In this document: piece after piece, positions 19,386 to 29,250 of the stretch
Numbering within the stretch: the stretch's first letter is position 1
How the letters are laid out: every line of letters begins with the position of its first letter
Assembly (NCBI GenBank): GCA_026168455.1
Contig: CM047431.1
Coordinates: 28,337,569 to 28,401,568 of the forward strand
DNA: 64,000 nucleotides
Direction: 5' to 3'
From: Theocolax elegans
Taxonomy: Eukaryota; Arthropoda; Insecta; Hymenoptera; Cerocephalidae
The notes under the pieces: generated by a model
What the model was told of the DNA's origin: nothing
The model's input: only the letters and a program-made list of their open reading frames with translations
The model's database searches: none
Translations under genes and position numbers: made by a program

Positions 19386-20365
19386 GTATTAAACAACTAA
19401 TATTTAAAATAATAGATAAAATTATTGCATATTAGCGATACTTAATTATGCGTGATTATCACCGAGTATTTTTTTTGCCTCGCGCGAGCCACAAGGGATG
19501 CACGTCCACCGTAGGTCCCCTCCGCGTGGCAACTGATTGATACGATCGCAAAACGTGTACGTGTCTGCACCAATCAGTCTCAGGGATTCTGGCAGTTCGA
19601 GAAGCTCTTATATCTATGGTGCTACATTTGAGATGACAGTAACAAAGTATTTTAATTAGAATTTCTACTGCTCGAGAGCCATGATTGGGCAAGCATGCGC
19701 ATAGCTCGTATTCGGTAGACCGCGTTCGTGCACCTCGATGTGGCTGTTATCCTGCTGCTGGCTAATATCCTCTTCACCTAGACGTTGCAGCTGATACTTC
19801 CTTAAGGTAATAATCTCATTTATAATCCCAACTTATTAACTAAGAATTACGACGCGAGATTCAGGCACGAAGTCGACTACGTTGCTGCGCCGCCACTACT
19901 CTGATTCACTTGATGACACGGAACACCCAGGTCGTCACAGCTATTCCATGTAAAATCTTCAGATAATTCTTTATGTCTTGGAGTGGTGCTGATATGCGTT
20001 TTTATCAACAGGTTAATTCGTTATCTATAGACTGCGGATGTTTATTTAAAATAAAATTTTGCATATTGCATAAAAATTGCATATTTTGCATATTTTGCAT
20101 ATTTTTAATATTTCATTCATATCTTCTTATATGTTTTAATTATTTCACATAGATACATATTATAACTTACTTTAAATGTATTAGATATCAACTCTTGTCA
20201 AAATGCTGAGAATCAGAAGTTCTGGTCATTCATAATTAAGGTGTGTATCATCAGCCTTTGTAAATTTCGTAAATAAAATTCAAATCAATATTCAATTGTC
20301 AGTCGTCAACCAAACGTTCATAAATATAAATTCATTTCTTGATTTGAAAAAAAGTTATTTGAGAA
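19386..20365. other. Unassigned sequence with GCATATTTT repeats
   Basis: A moderate-GC stretch (19470-19960) without a convincing gene. At 20060-20105 four to five iterations of a TGCATATTT-like unit occur. Nothing else is recognised. Confidence 0.4.
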
Positions 20366-20371
20366 GTGACG

Positions 20372-20495
20372 ATGCCAAAAACTAAAAAAAGTAGGTGTGC
20401 ATTAGTTAAAAGTTGGATTGATACAGTGAATGACAAATATTTGAATTATGATGGAATTAAAGTGCATTGTACAGTATGTTCGAATAAATCGGTTA
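20372..20495 (+). pseudogene. hAT/CGGBP1-like BED-finger N-terminal exon fragment
   Basis: ATG at 20372 opens MPKTKKSRCALVKSWID, then NDKYLNYDGIKVHCTVCSNK. The pattern 'short basic start, then DG-x-V/L-x-C-x2-C' resembles the N-terminal zinc-finger part of hAT-type transposases and CGGBP1-like proteins. Only about 40 residues are recognisable before low-complexity hydrophobic sequence, so this is a first exon or a truncated fragment. The assignment rests on motif resemblance alone. Confidence 0.4.
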
Positions 20496-20666
20496 GCATA
20501 TATTTAATATTTTTATTATCATTGGCAGATTGTTATTTTCTAATTGTTATTTTTATTCTGTTGTATTTAATTTCTTATTTTACTAATTTTATTACTTACT
20601 TTAAATGTAATAATACTTACAATAGTATTATTATTATTATTTTATTCTTTTTTTTTATTATAGATT

Positions 20667-21085
20667 TTTGTGCCCTTTTTTTCCTGGCACTTCATACCGT
20701 TTATCCCCTGGGAACTTTAACGGTGTCCACCTACCACCTATGTGTAGGTGCTTTATCCCTCCCTTAAAACCCCACCATCTCGCATTCGCCCGGGGTTATG
20801 CCCGTGGATGAGGGAAACCTGTGAAGCAGGGAAAACCTCACCCGAGATGACCGGTGTATTCGAAACATTCTTTTTGGGTGTCAAAGTCACATTGCGTAGA
20901 CCTTGACACCGAAACCGAATGTTTCACACCTCCCGCTCACGTTGTGAAGTGTGGAAAAACACCTAACCCGCCACGAAAGCCAAGCGACCGAGAGCGTCAC
21001 CCATCCACTTGGGTACCGCGCTCAATACTGCTTAACTTCCGTGACCGGACGAGGTGCGTCTCCGCCACTCCGCCACCGCGTCGGT
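20667..21085 (-). mobile_element. 5S rRNA-like SINE (SINE3-type)
   Basis: On the minus strand the head contains CGTCCGGTCACGGAAGTTAA, then GCAG, GAGCGCGGT and GGATGGGTGAC. These correspond in order and spacing to the internal control region of 5S rRNA genes (box A around GAAGTTAAGC, box C around GGATGGGTGACC), at 20996-21053. About 330 bp of GC-rich, structured-looking body follows, then an A/T-rich tail near 20660. Both sides abut (TTA)n tracts. SINEs with 5S-derived pol III promoters are known in animals. Confidence 0.65.
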
Positions 21086-21113
21086 TATTATTATTATTAT
21101 TATTATTAAATTC

Positions 21114-21230
21114 AACCAAAATTCATAATCAATTATACACCAGGTACTTTGAAAATTAAATTATAATAATAATAATAAAAATTTTAAATCTTCAAAGTAC
21201 CTGGTGTATAATTGATTATGAATTTTGGTT
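21114..21230. repeat. Perfect 40-bp inverted repeat with (TAA)n loop
   Basis: 21114-21153 is the exact reverse complement of 21191-21230. The 37-bp loop is AT-rich and includes TAA repeats like those flanking the adjacent SINE. It could be a tiny fold-back element or a hairpin-mediated duplication. Confidence 0.9.
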
Positions 21231-21279
21231 TTTTGTTAATTAATTAACTACAGATAACAACATGAAAGAAAATTGCAAT

Positions 21280-21820
21280 CAGGGATCGTCAAAATGGTAA
21301 TTTGAAATTATCATTATTTCATTTTATATGTATTTATCAATTGAGATATACGATTTTTTCATTATTTACTTAATGGTTAATGAAAATTAAAAATTACCCA
21401 TTAATCAATTTATGGATAATGGAAACAAATTAACTAATAACTGAGTAATGGTTAATGAAAAAAAAAAATTAACCATTAACCGAGTATTGGTTAATGAAAT
21501 GCAAAGATTACCCATTAACCGAGGAATGGTTAATCGAAAAATTAATAATTAAGTATTACTTCACCTCAGCTAATAATTTCATGTGATCTGAGGGAGTTTT
21601 TACTATAATTAACGATACATTTATTCTACACATGTTATATTCTATAGCAGAGCAAATTTTTGTTGTAATTTTTAATTTTTTAAGTCCAATATTTGGGAAA
21701 AGTTAGATTTTAACATTACATTACCATTACCAATATAGTCGGAGATATTTGGTTTTGTAAATTTTTGCATCGTTTTTAGTTAATTAATTTAATTAATTAG
21801 CAAATTCCCATTGTACTGGG
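21280..21820 (+). repeat. hAT-like AT-rich repeat, left copy, with a partial second copy to about 21900
   Basis: Starts CAGGGATC. It contains repeated TTAACCGAGTAATGG-type units (21360-21545), then GTGATCTGAGG, a TATAGCAGAGCAAATTTTTG stretch, AGTCGGAGATATTTGG, and ends near TTGTACTGGG. A new CAGGGATC at 21821 begins a second partial copy. This matches 32161-32735 in inverse orientation. Confidence 0.7.
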
Positions 21821-21900
21821 CAGGGATCGCCGTTAATGATTATTTCATTAATATTTTTTGCTTTAATTAACGATACATTAGTAACTCGTTACTTGAAGCA

Positions 21901-22190
21901 GTGTTGAAAAAATGTATAAATACACATTGATAATTGATAATTAAGTTATAATTATGATGAATCTAATTCATAACTAAATTTTAATTTTTAATTACATTAT
22001 ATATAATTGATAATTAAATTTTTTTTATAATTAGATTATATCTAATCAATAATTAAATTTTCGTATTAATTAATGAAATTTCACTCATTGATAATTACAT
22101 TTTTATATTCACTTATGTAATTAAAAATGAAATTTTGATTTTTAATTAGATATAATCTAATTGATAATTAAATGTCAATTTTTAGTTACA
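21901..22190. repeat. AT-rich ATCTAATTGATAATTA repeats
   Basis: Iterated TAATTGATAATTAAAT / ATATCTAATTGATAA motifs, also seen at 28381-28470 and 29455-29525, apparently the host block into which the non-LTR element inserted. Confidence 0.6.
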
Positions 22191-22206
22191 TTATATCTAA
22201 TTGATA
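22191..22206. repeat. 16-bp target duplication (left) of non-LTR element
   Basis: TTATATCTAATTGATA is identical to 28381-28396. Because this motif is repeated in the surrounding block, chance contributes, but the match ends exactly at the GC-rich element boundary on both sides. Confidence 0.7.
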
Positions 22207-22970
22207 TGTATTCTATGACTGTTCTAGAGTCTTTCCATAGGACAACATTGCACCATCTAGCTGACAGTATTTGATTGCCCTGGTTTCTCCTTCATTCGAC
22301 TTTCGTAACCCCTCAGGATTAGATAGTTTTTCATTCTAAATGATCCCAAGCGTCTCAGATTCGATTCGGCATTCCGATGACTTTATAAGTCACGAAAGCC
22401 GTCAAGAGTCACCTATGGGATCGGTTGACCACGATCGGAGGCCACTTGAACAGTGTACCGAAACTCGTTACTGGGGCCCACCGCCTTGCGACGGCTAGCC
22501 TAGAGTCGTAATTCTCGGTTAGAATGCGGCGGTGTTTAGCTCACCGCCGTCGTCCGCTTTCGAACATAAGCGGCATCCGGGTTAATCTCGCTTCACCCGT
22601 CAAGCCTGCTTGCAACCACACACCCCGCAGAGTCCAACCCAATACTGGGGACACGCTAGTGTTTCACTTTCGACACAGAGGTACACCAACGTGGGGCTCG
22701 GATCCCAGTCCCTGCGTACCAGAGTAAAGTCATCCTGGTCCAACTGTCGACATGCCGAAGCACGCCTCCCTATTACTCCCCGGATCCCCGGGGAGGTTTT
22801 GCGGTAGGTGGCCTAACGTTCGAATGAATGCAGTTTGCAGGAGAAGCTCCTTTGCATTCCGTGAAGTGTTAGATCCCTCTGTTCTCGTCTTTCAGACAAG
22901 GCCGTTCGAATCAAGGGTTCTAACTTTTCCACGATGGGATTCGACTGGCATTCCCTGTTGAGGGAAGCCC

Positions 22971-25900
22971 TTAAGCACTTTGTACGGACTGGAGAGTCTG
23001 ATGAGACAGTCTTACCAGCTTCACAGTACAGTGCTTCATGCATGATTGCCAGGGGAGTGGCCGTTTCCTCGAAACATCCGCTCTTTGACTATCACACGGG
23101 TTAGGCGTCTTTGGAGTCTGGGGTCTGTCTCTGGGGTTGTCCTCAAGTTTCAGCTTGGAAGGTTCTATGTACCTTTTAGCAAACTTACTGAATGCCAGGT
23201 ACAAATCCCGGTTACTCACCAGTACACTCGGTTCGCATGGCCACGTGTGACCATGTTGCCGGACCAAGTTAACCAGAGGTTTCCGAATCTCAACTACACA
23301 AGGACAGTCGAAGAGTATGTGACTAGAAGTTTGTTCCTCTCCACATTCACATCTCGAATCTTCGCTCAACCCGAATCGGTTCAGGTAAGACTTAAAAGAT
23401 CCGTGTCCCGTTAAGAACTGCGATGTATAGTGGTTAGGCTTTAGCCACCCCTTTCGCATCCTGTCATCAACACTGCTGAAGAACTTGTGTGTCTCTGAAC
23501 CTTTGCCCGTGGTAGCCCATCTTCTCTGCCATTGTTCCATGATTTGCTTTCGAACTGAATCTTTCTCAATGGCAGTCCGATCTTTCGGGTCTCCACTACG
23601 GCTCCGTTCGATTGGTTCGTCTGACGGTTGGACAACTTCGCTACGTCTGATATGGTAATGAGCCACTCTCTCATCTAACATTAAGTCGATGGGAGGAGAG
23701 GCAGAGATCACCTGAAGTGCCTCGTGGGAGACAGTGCTGTACGCTTTCGAAATCCAGACTAGGGTCTTCCTTTGCAAAGTAGCAAGGATTCTCCTGCTGT
23801 GACTATTAGCCCTGTTCCACCATCCTGCCGCACCGTAGGCGACAATTGGGATGAAGAGGCACTTATATATCAGACTGAGGGATCTTTCTTTCATCCCCCA
23901 ATTCGCGCCAGAGAGGAGATGTAGTCGACCGAGAAGGTCGAACCACTTTTTCTGCACGTTTTTAACGTGCTGATTGACTCCAAATCTAGGTTCGAACGTG
24001 ACGCCCAGGTACTTCATTTCTTTAAGCATACGAATGTCTTGACCTCCCAGTTTGACTTTGGGAGGCCTGTTTGAGTTGAGTTTGCCTTTCAATAATATCA
24101 TTCCCGATTTGGGAATTGATACTTCCAGTTTGTGTAATTTGCACCAGTTCTCGACAATGTTCATCATACGCTGTGCCTCTGTTTCAAGGTGACGCCGGCT
24201 CTTGCCTTCGACGATTGTTATAATGTCGTCGGCATATGCTATCGAATTAAAGCCAGCGTCGTGAAACTCTTTGAGTAGGGTGTCATAGTCTAAATTCCAT
24301 CCAAGTGGACCGAAAATAGATCCCTGTGGGCAACCTTTAGTTACTTCCTTTCGTGCTTCGTCGTACGTAACTTTCATGCACACCGTTCGATCTTGGAAGT
24401 AACTTTGTATAAGGTTATAGACGTTTGTGGGGCACTGTCTGTCTTTCAGCTGTTTCAAAAGACTAGGCCACCACAGATTGTCAAATGCCCCAGAGATATC
24501 GAGTGGGAATGCTAAAACGTAGTTGCACCGGCTTTCCTCTACTATTTGCGTCAGCCTTATAATCGCATCTTCCGTCGACTTTCCTGGTGTAAAACCGTAT
24601 TGGTCAGTCGACGTACTAATGTGTGTGCGCTCTGATGTTTGTCCCGACTCCGAGTTCACAGGCTGTTTTAGTCGCTCTATAATGAGCCTTTCCAACGTTT
24701 TACCCATTATGCTTAGCAAGCATATGGGCCTATATGACTTAACAACCTGCTCATCTTTGTCAGGAGCTTTGAGCAACGTTATAAGCATTCCCTCTTTCCA
24801 TCTCTTTGGGAAGACACCATACTCGAGACAAGCATTGTATAATTTGTCAATTTCGTCTAGCAATGGAATTGCATTTTTAAGTACCTCCGCTTCAATCCTA
24901 TCAGTACCTGGACTCTTCCCGCTTTTGTTGGTTCGAATTGCTTGAACTATTTCAAGCCGGGTAAATGGAGGTGCCTCACTCGAGATATATTCCTCCAGGC
25001 AGGCCTGTCGGATCTCACGGTGAGCTTCTGTCTCTCCTGATTTGTCATCGTCTGGTACTAACTGTTGAAGCAGAGATTCGCACGTTTCCTTCCAGGTAGT
25101 TGTCGATCCGTTTATTCCTATCACAGTGTTGAGAGCTTTGGTGGTGCTCATCTTATCCGATACAACTCGGTACGGAAGACTCCATACGTCTTTGTTGCCT
25201 TCGAGTGTGATGTAGCTCCTCCAGCTCCTCTTTCTGGACTTACTTGTTTCAGACTTGTATTCTCTTTTAGCTTTTCTTACATGTTCGAGCGTTTTGTTCT
25301 GGAGTCTTTGCGATCTTGTCTCAGACGTCCCGCTTCTCTTCCTCAGGTAGAGCCATTTCCGTTCGAGTCTTTTGGTTCTACATTTGAGGTGTGTCAGCCG
25401 TGGATTCCACCATGGAGCAGATTTAGAAAATCGCTTCTTCATGGGGATCGCCTTCTTACAAGCATTAATGATTGACTCTTCGAGTTCGTTGGCGTATATG
25501 TCAACGTCCTCTTTAGAATTAATCTGCAAGTCCGATAGGCGCGTCTTTTCGACTTTTAGAGCCTCTTTGAAGACTTCCCAGTCCGCTTTTCGGATATTGA
25601 AACGTGGTTCCATTATCTTTACTTGGCGAGTCGGTTGTCTCTCAAAGTCCAGTGTTATGGAAATAGGTCTATGATCACTCGTACTCCAGTCCTCAACCTT
25701 CCATTCGGTTATGAGGTGGCTTAGGCTCTTGGTCGCGAGTGTTACGTCTATGAAGGTTTCCCCTCTTACGCTTACACAAGTGGCCTGTTGCCCTTGCCGA
25801 TTCACTACCGTGAGGTTGTGCTCGAGAATAAAGTCCTCAAGTAATTGTCCTCTGCCATCTCTCATTGGCGAGTCCCACCAGGTAGACTTAGCATTTGCGT

Positions 25901-26477
25901 CCATTGCTATCAGAACCTTTTGGTCTTTAAGCTCGGATAAAATGCGTCCAATCTGCGTCAGATATATCCCTATGGGATCTCTGAATTGGCAGTATAAAGT
26001 GACCACATAGAAATTGCCAAAGCGACCGCTCACCATTGAGCATACGCAATGGCTGGTGCAGAGCTGGGAGATTCGTGTGTACGTGAGGGTACCAGAGCTA
26101 TATAAAATAGCAGCCGAGGGTTTTTCCCTGGGTTTGGTCCCTACTATCGTGCCAATGCTTAGTCCAATCCCCGAGATACATCCTTTGAAGGAGTAAGGTT
26201 CTTGGACTAGAGCCAAATCTACTCCTGCTCTGACCATGTGTTCGCGAGTTTCGTCAGTGACGTTTCTCGCACGAGCCATGTTTAGCTGGAGGATCTTAAC
26301 TTTCAGGCCTCTGTTAGAGCTTGGCTCTGTGTGAGGCCCGTCCGTACGAGTCCGACTCCTAGCTGAACTTATTTGACCGACAGGGTTTGTATCCAAGCGT
26401 GCTGCCTTGGAGGGCCCTTTCGTCGATCCACCCTTTCGCTTTCGAAGACGCTGCCGTTCCTTATTGGAAGAGGGCAT
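22971..26477 (-). CDS. Non-LTR retrotransposon endonuclease/reverse transcriptase, intact
   Basis: 1168 residues from ATG 26477, opening with a basic, NLS-like MPSSNKERQRLRKRKGG. APE-type endonuclease: about residues 60-280 (LQLNMARARN, LVQEPYSF, IAMDANAKSTWWDSP near 190, TSDHRPI near 267). RT: about 490-780 (KSYRPICLLSIMGKTLERLI, FTPGKSTEDAI, LDISGAFDNLWW near 660, KGCPQGSIFGPLGWNL, AYADDIITIV near 747). C-terminal zinc motif CECGEEQTSSHILFDCP at about 1043. These catalytic motifs are all present and the frame has no stop. It would nick target DNA and prime reverse transcription there. It is the only undamaged long retroelement protein in the window. Confidence 0.93.
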   Translation of the reverse strand: MPSSNKERQRLRKRKGGSTKGPSKAARLDTNPVGQISSARSRTRTDGPHTEPSSNRGLKVKILQLNMARARNVTDETREHMVRAGVDLALVQEPYSFKGCISGIGLSIGTIVGTKPREKPSAAILYSSGTLTYTRISQLCTSHCVCSMVSGRFGNFYVVTLYCQFRDPIGIYLTQIGRILSELKDQKVLIAMDANAKSTWWDSPMRDGRGQLLEDFILEHNLTVVNRQGQQATCVSVRGETFIDVTLATKSLSHLITEWKVEDWSTSDHRPISITLDFERQPTRQVKIMEPRFNIRKADWEVFKEALKVEKTRLSDLQINSKEDVDIYANELEESIINACKKAIPMKKRFSKSAPWWNPRLTHLKCRTKRLERKWLYLRKRSGTSETRSQRLQNKTLEHVRKAKREYKSETSKSRKRSWRSYITLEGNKDVWSLPYRVVSDKMSTTKALNTVIGINGSTTTWKETCESLLQQLVPDDDKSGETEAHREIRQACLEEYISSEAPPFTRLEIVQAIRTNKSGKSPGTDRIEAEVLKNAIPLLDEIDKLYNACLEYGVFPKRWKEGMLITLLKAPDKDEQVVKSYRPICLLSIMGKTLERLIIERLKQPVNSESGQTSERTHISTSTDQYGFTPGKSTEDAIIRLTQIVEESRCNYVLAFPLDISGAFDNLWWPSLLKQLKDRQCPTNVYNLIQSYFQDRTVCMKVTYDEARKEVTKGCPQGSIFGPLGWNLDYDTLLKEFHDAGFNSIAYADDIITIVEGKSRRHLETEAQRMMNIVENWCKLHKLEVSIPKSGMILLKGKLNSNRPPKVKLGGQDIRMLKEMKYLGVTFEPRFGVNQHVKNVQKKWFDLLGRLHLLSGANWGMKERSLSLIYKCLFIPIVAYGAAGWWNRANSHSRRILATLQRKTLVWISKAYSTVSHEALQVISASPPIDLMLDERVAHYHIRRSEVVQPSDEPIERSRSGDPKDRTAIEKDSVRKQIMEQWQRRWATTGKGSETHKFFSSVDDRMRKGWLKPNHYTSQFLTGHGSFKSYLNRFGLSEDSRCECGEEQTSSHILFDCPCVVEIRKPLVNLVRQHGHTWPCEPSVLVSNRDLYLAFSKFAKRYIEPSKLKLEDNPRDRPQTPKTPNPCDSQRADVSRKRPLPWQSCMKHCTVKLVRLSHQTLQSVQSA

Positions 26478-28380
26478 CTTTGATGTTAAGCGCTTGTTAG
26501 CGAACTTCTCAAGTGCAATTGTCTGTCTCCTAAATTAAAACGTTTAAAAAAGATTTCTCGATACCCCCACAAGTATCGTAAATAGCGTGAAAATACGCGA
26601 GAGCCGGGTCCGTACGGCGGAGAGATTCTTCTTAACACTAAACTTATCGTTTCCTAATTTTTACAATATTTACAGCCTTATATATTATCTTACTTTTAAA
26701 AACTATCTACACTTACAACTACTCGTCTTTCTGAGACGGAATCTATAATCTGGTTTCGTGCATTTCTTTTCATTACCCAATGGATATTATTATTTTTGAG
26801 TTTGATTAGATCTTCCAAAGGGTTCAAATAGTGCACTGATGGATAATCATCTTGATTCATTTTCCATCGTATAATCTTTATTGAATACTCTCCATAGAAA
26901 TCTTTATATTTACATGGCATTAGGCCAATCTCATTATCGCAACCGGGTTACGGCTGATTGCCGCTCCCCGGATATCTATTATTTACAGGATCAATTGCAT
27001 CTCGAGTTTATCTGCATTTGGCAGTTCTTTTATGTACAAGATTCAGGCTAGGTATGGTTGCCTGCCTTTAGCGTCATAATCGGGTGTTTCTCTATGTGGT
27101 ACTCTATTGGTTAGACTCGCCTTGGCAAACTGCTTAGGCTTTGGATCGCACTGGAATGGAATAGAGATTCTCCTTAGTTGTCGTTCGAGAATCTCCACAG
27201 GGTCCACTTAGTACCCATCGACTTCCATGCTTTCGAAATTTCCAAGTGCTAAACTGGTTCAGTTTGAGTTACCCTTACTTCTTGGTCTGTCTCCTCGCTA
27301 TCCTTTTATGCTACCTTCGAAAAATCTCCTGAAATGGAAAAACCCACCCTTACGGGCGGGTACTGAGCTCATGTCCGAAGACATGAGTTCTTAGCTTGGA
27401 TAGTTTGGAGGCTGCCATAAGGGAGCCCAACTCTTAACAGAGTGATTGAAAGGCTAACTTCTTCTCGAGGGCCTTCGGCGAACCTACTAACCCTTGCTTA
27501 AAGAAATCGACCTGTACTTGGTTGTTCAACCCTACATTGTGCTTCGGAGGTTCCTTGCTTTTGGGAGCTGCTATGACTCCGGCCGAGGCCCTTTACCCAC
27601 AGTGGTGGACCCATCGCTTGCTAGGCGATAGGCGGAAATTTATTATCTACCCGAGTAAACCCGAGTTACCTGGACCATTTTCAAGAAACAACTTTCTGCA
27701 CAATGCTGGTTTCGCCCTTTCGAGGCGTGTGGAACGTATTCCTAAGGAATTTCCCCTCAGTTGATCTCCTGCTTTGGCTTGCCAGAGACTGAGTTGAGTC
27801 CTTAAGGTACGTTGAACTCCACAATGATTTTCGAAGGCATTTTTAGGCTGTTCCCACCCCGGTATACACCGAGCCGGAACAATACAAAGAGAGTCCGGCC
27901 AAATGGGTTTTCGACTACACTCACTTTCGACAATAGTGTAGTCGGCATGATCAGGCTCGGAGCTTGACGCTCTTAATGCCTTCTCGTGCGAGTTATGGTG
28001 CATCGAACCTACGTAAGGAAACGTCGGGAGAAATACATTTAAAAGCCTGGAAGGCTTCCCGTCATTCGATAACACACCTCTGTGAGACATCTCGGCAGTT
28101 GCGGTCTGGGGTAAGGTCTTCCATGACCGCGGTCGCTCTGATGAATAGTATAGTTGTCAACGGCATATGAACAATAACCAAGTGTATAGTATATCGAACA
28201 CTGCATGTTGGACAGTTGATCGCCAACACAGGCTCAGCGAAACAACACAACTTCGAGGCGCACTAGTGGCAATCCTCTTCCTCCACTATCGCAGGAGGTA
28301 AAATTCGAACTCTCGGAACTGGGGGCCGAGTTACTCACCCTCTCCCAACTCAGGAAATCTGAGAACAGGATTCCGCCAAG
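26478..28380 (-). other. Long structured 5' region of the non-LTR element, no gag ORF
   Basis: 1.9 kb without a convincing frame; a 147-codon frame (27647-28090) has no gag or zinc-knuckle features and is probably fortuitous. On the sense (minus) strand several hairpins are visible: 27342-27361 with an 8-bp stem and GTAA (GNRA-type) loop; 27365-27390 with a long stem closed by TTCG (UUCG-type); and 27913-27943 with a 9-bp stem. Such stable loops suggest a folded RNA leader, possibly controlling translation or RNA processing. That role is inference. Confidence 0.5.
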
Positions 28381-28396
28381 TTATATCTAATTGATA
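28381..28396. repeat. 16-bp target duplication (right) of non-LTR element
   Basis: TTATATCTAATTGATA, identical to 22191-22206. Confidence 0.7.
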
Positions 28397-28629
28397 ATTA
28401 GATTTTCAATTCAATTAAATAAATTCTTATTGATAATTAAATTTCTATTTTTAATTCTGTAATTAATAATTAAAGGAGTCCGCCAATAAGAATAAAGACG
28501 ATCCAAGACGTATAAATCATGCATTATCTTTTACTTTTACTAGCAATATTTCATTTGCAAAAAAAATTATTTTCGGGAAATGAAAGGAAAAGCCAAAATT
28601 AACCGACAAAGTTTCATTTTTAACATTGC

Positions 28630-28674
28630 AAGTATATCTATATATACAAATTTTGAATGTATATAGATATACTT
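28630..28674. repeat. AT hairpin
   Basis: AAGTATATCTATATATAC (28630-28647) is largely complementary to GTATATAGATATACTT (28659-28674) around an 11-base loop. Confidence 0.7.
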
Positions 28675-28821
28675 CAAATGCTTTCCGTTGGCGATCTCCT
28701 TTCATTTTCAATTAGATAAATTTTTATTGATAATAACATTTTTATTTTTAATTACAATATATTAAATCTTCTTTTCTTTATATCTTTATACTATAATTAA
28801 AATGTTTCCTCAAAAAGTTTT

Positions 28822-28863
28822 CGGCGTCCGGCGTCCGGCGTTCGGCGTCCGGCGTCCGATGTC
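28822..28863. repeat. Heptamer tandem repeat (CGGCGTC)n
   Basis: Six near-perfect units of CGGCGTC (third unit CGGCGTT, last CGATGTC), followed directly by the G-rich minisatellite region. Confidence 0.85.
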
Positions 28864-28929
28864 TGTCATTCGACCGTGTTATTATACACATATGTGTCAT
28901 ATAATAAGATGATATAATAACCTCTATGG

Positions 28930-29250
28930 GGCATGGGGGTAAACATTTTTTTCAATTGTTGAATTAATTAAAGTAAAAGGGTGAAGGTGTTAAGGTGTGG
29001 GTGAGTTGGAGGGAGGAGGGAGAGGGAGGGGGTAACAATTTATTTTCAATTGTTGAATTAATTAAGGTGGGTCTGGTTATTAAGGTGGGGATGCGTAGGA
29101 GGGTTTGTGGGGTGGGAGGATGAAGTAGGGAGAGGGGGGTAAACATATTTTTTCAATTGTTAAATTAATTAAGGTAAAGGGGTGGCGGTGTTAATGTGGA
29201 GGTGAGTAGGAGGGGAGGGGATAAGGTGGGGGTTAAAAATTTTTTAAGCC
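28930..29250. repeat. G-rich minisatellite, three units
   Basis: Units of about 90-110 bp each open with a GGGGTAAACAT-like start and TTTCAATTGTTGAATTAATT, then a strongly purine-rich block with many GGG/GGAGG runs (starts near 28936, 29030 and 29137; a fourth start near 29229). The strand asymmetry is striking, and G-quadruplex formation is possible on the plus strand. Confidence 0.8.

Larger units (their letters stand above)
22207..28380 (-). mobile_element. Full-length R1-clade-like non-LTR retrotransposon
   Basis: 6174 bp between 16-bp direct repeats, transcribed right to left. It consists of a ~1.9-kb GC-rich 5' region (28380-26478), an intact EN/RT ORF (26477-22971) and a ~760-bp 3' region (22970-22207) with a 7-bp hairpin at 22777-22794. 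It contrasts sharply in GC with the AT-rich host block. The RT and C-terminal CCHC features point to the R1/I group by resemblance; no separate gag ORF is visible, unlike typical two-ORF R1 elements. The intact long ORF suggests a young copy. Confidence 0.82.

Noticed and set aside
23046..26196. Plus-strand frames opposite the non-LTR protein.
   Set aside because: Shadows of the minus-strand 1168-aa ORF with no domain content of their own.
27647..28090. 147-codon frame as ORF1/gag of the non-LTR element.
   Set aside because: No zinc knuckle or gag-like composition, and it overlaps structured sequence; probably a chance frame in GC-rich DNA.
28260..28380. HDV-like self-cleaving ribozyme at the 5' end of the non-LTR element (TGGC/AATCCT pairs with AGGATT/GCCA about 110 bases downstream).
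   Set aside because: The pairing distance and order do not fit the HDV fold (P1' should lie much closer) and I could not build P1.1 or P3.
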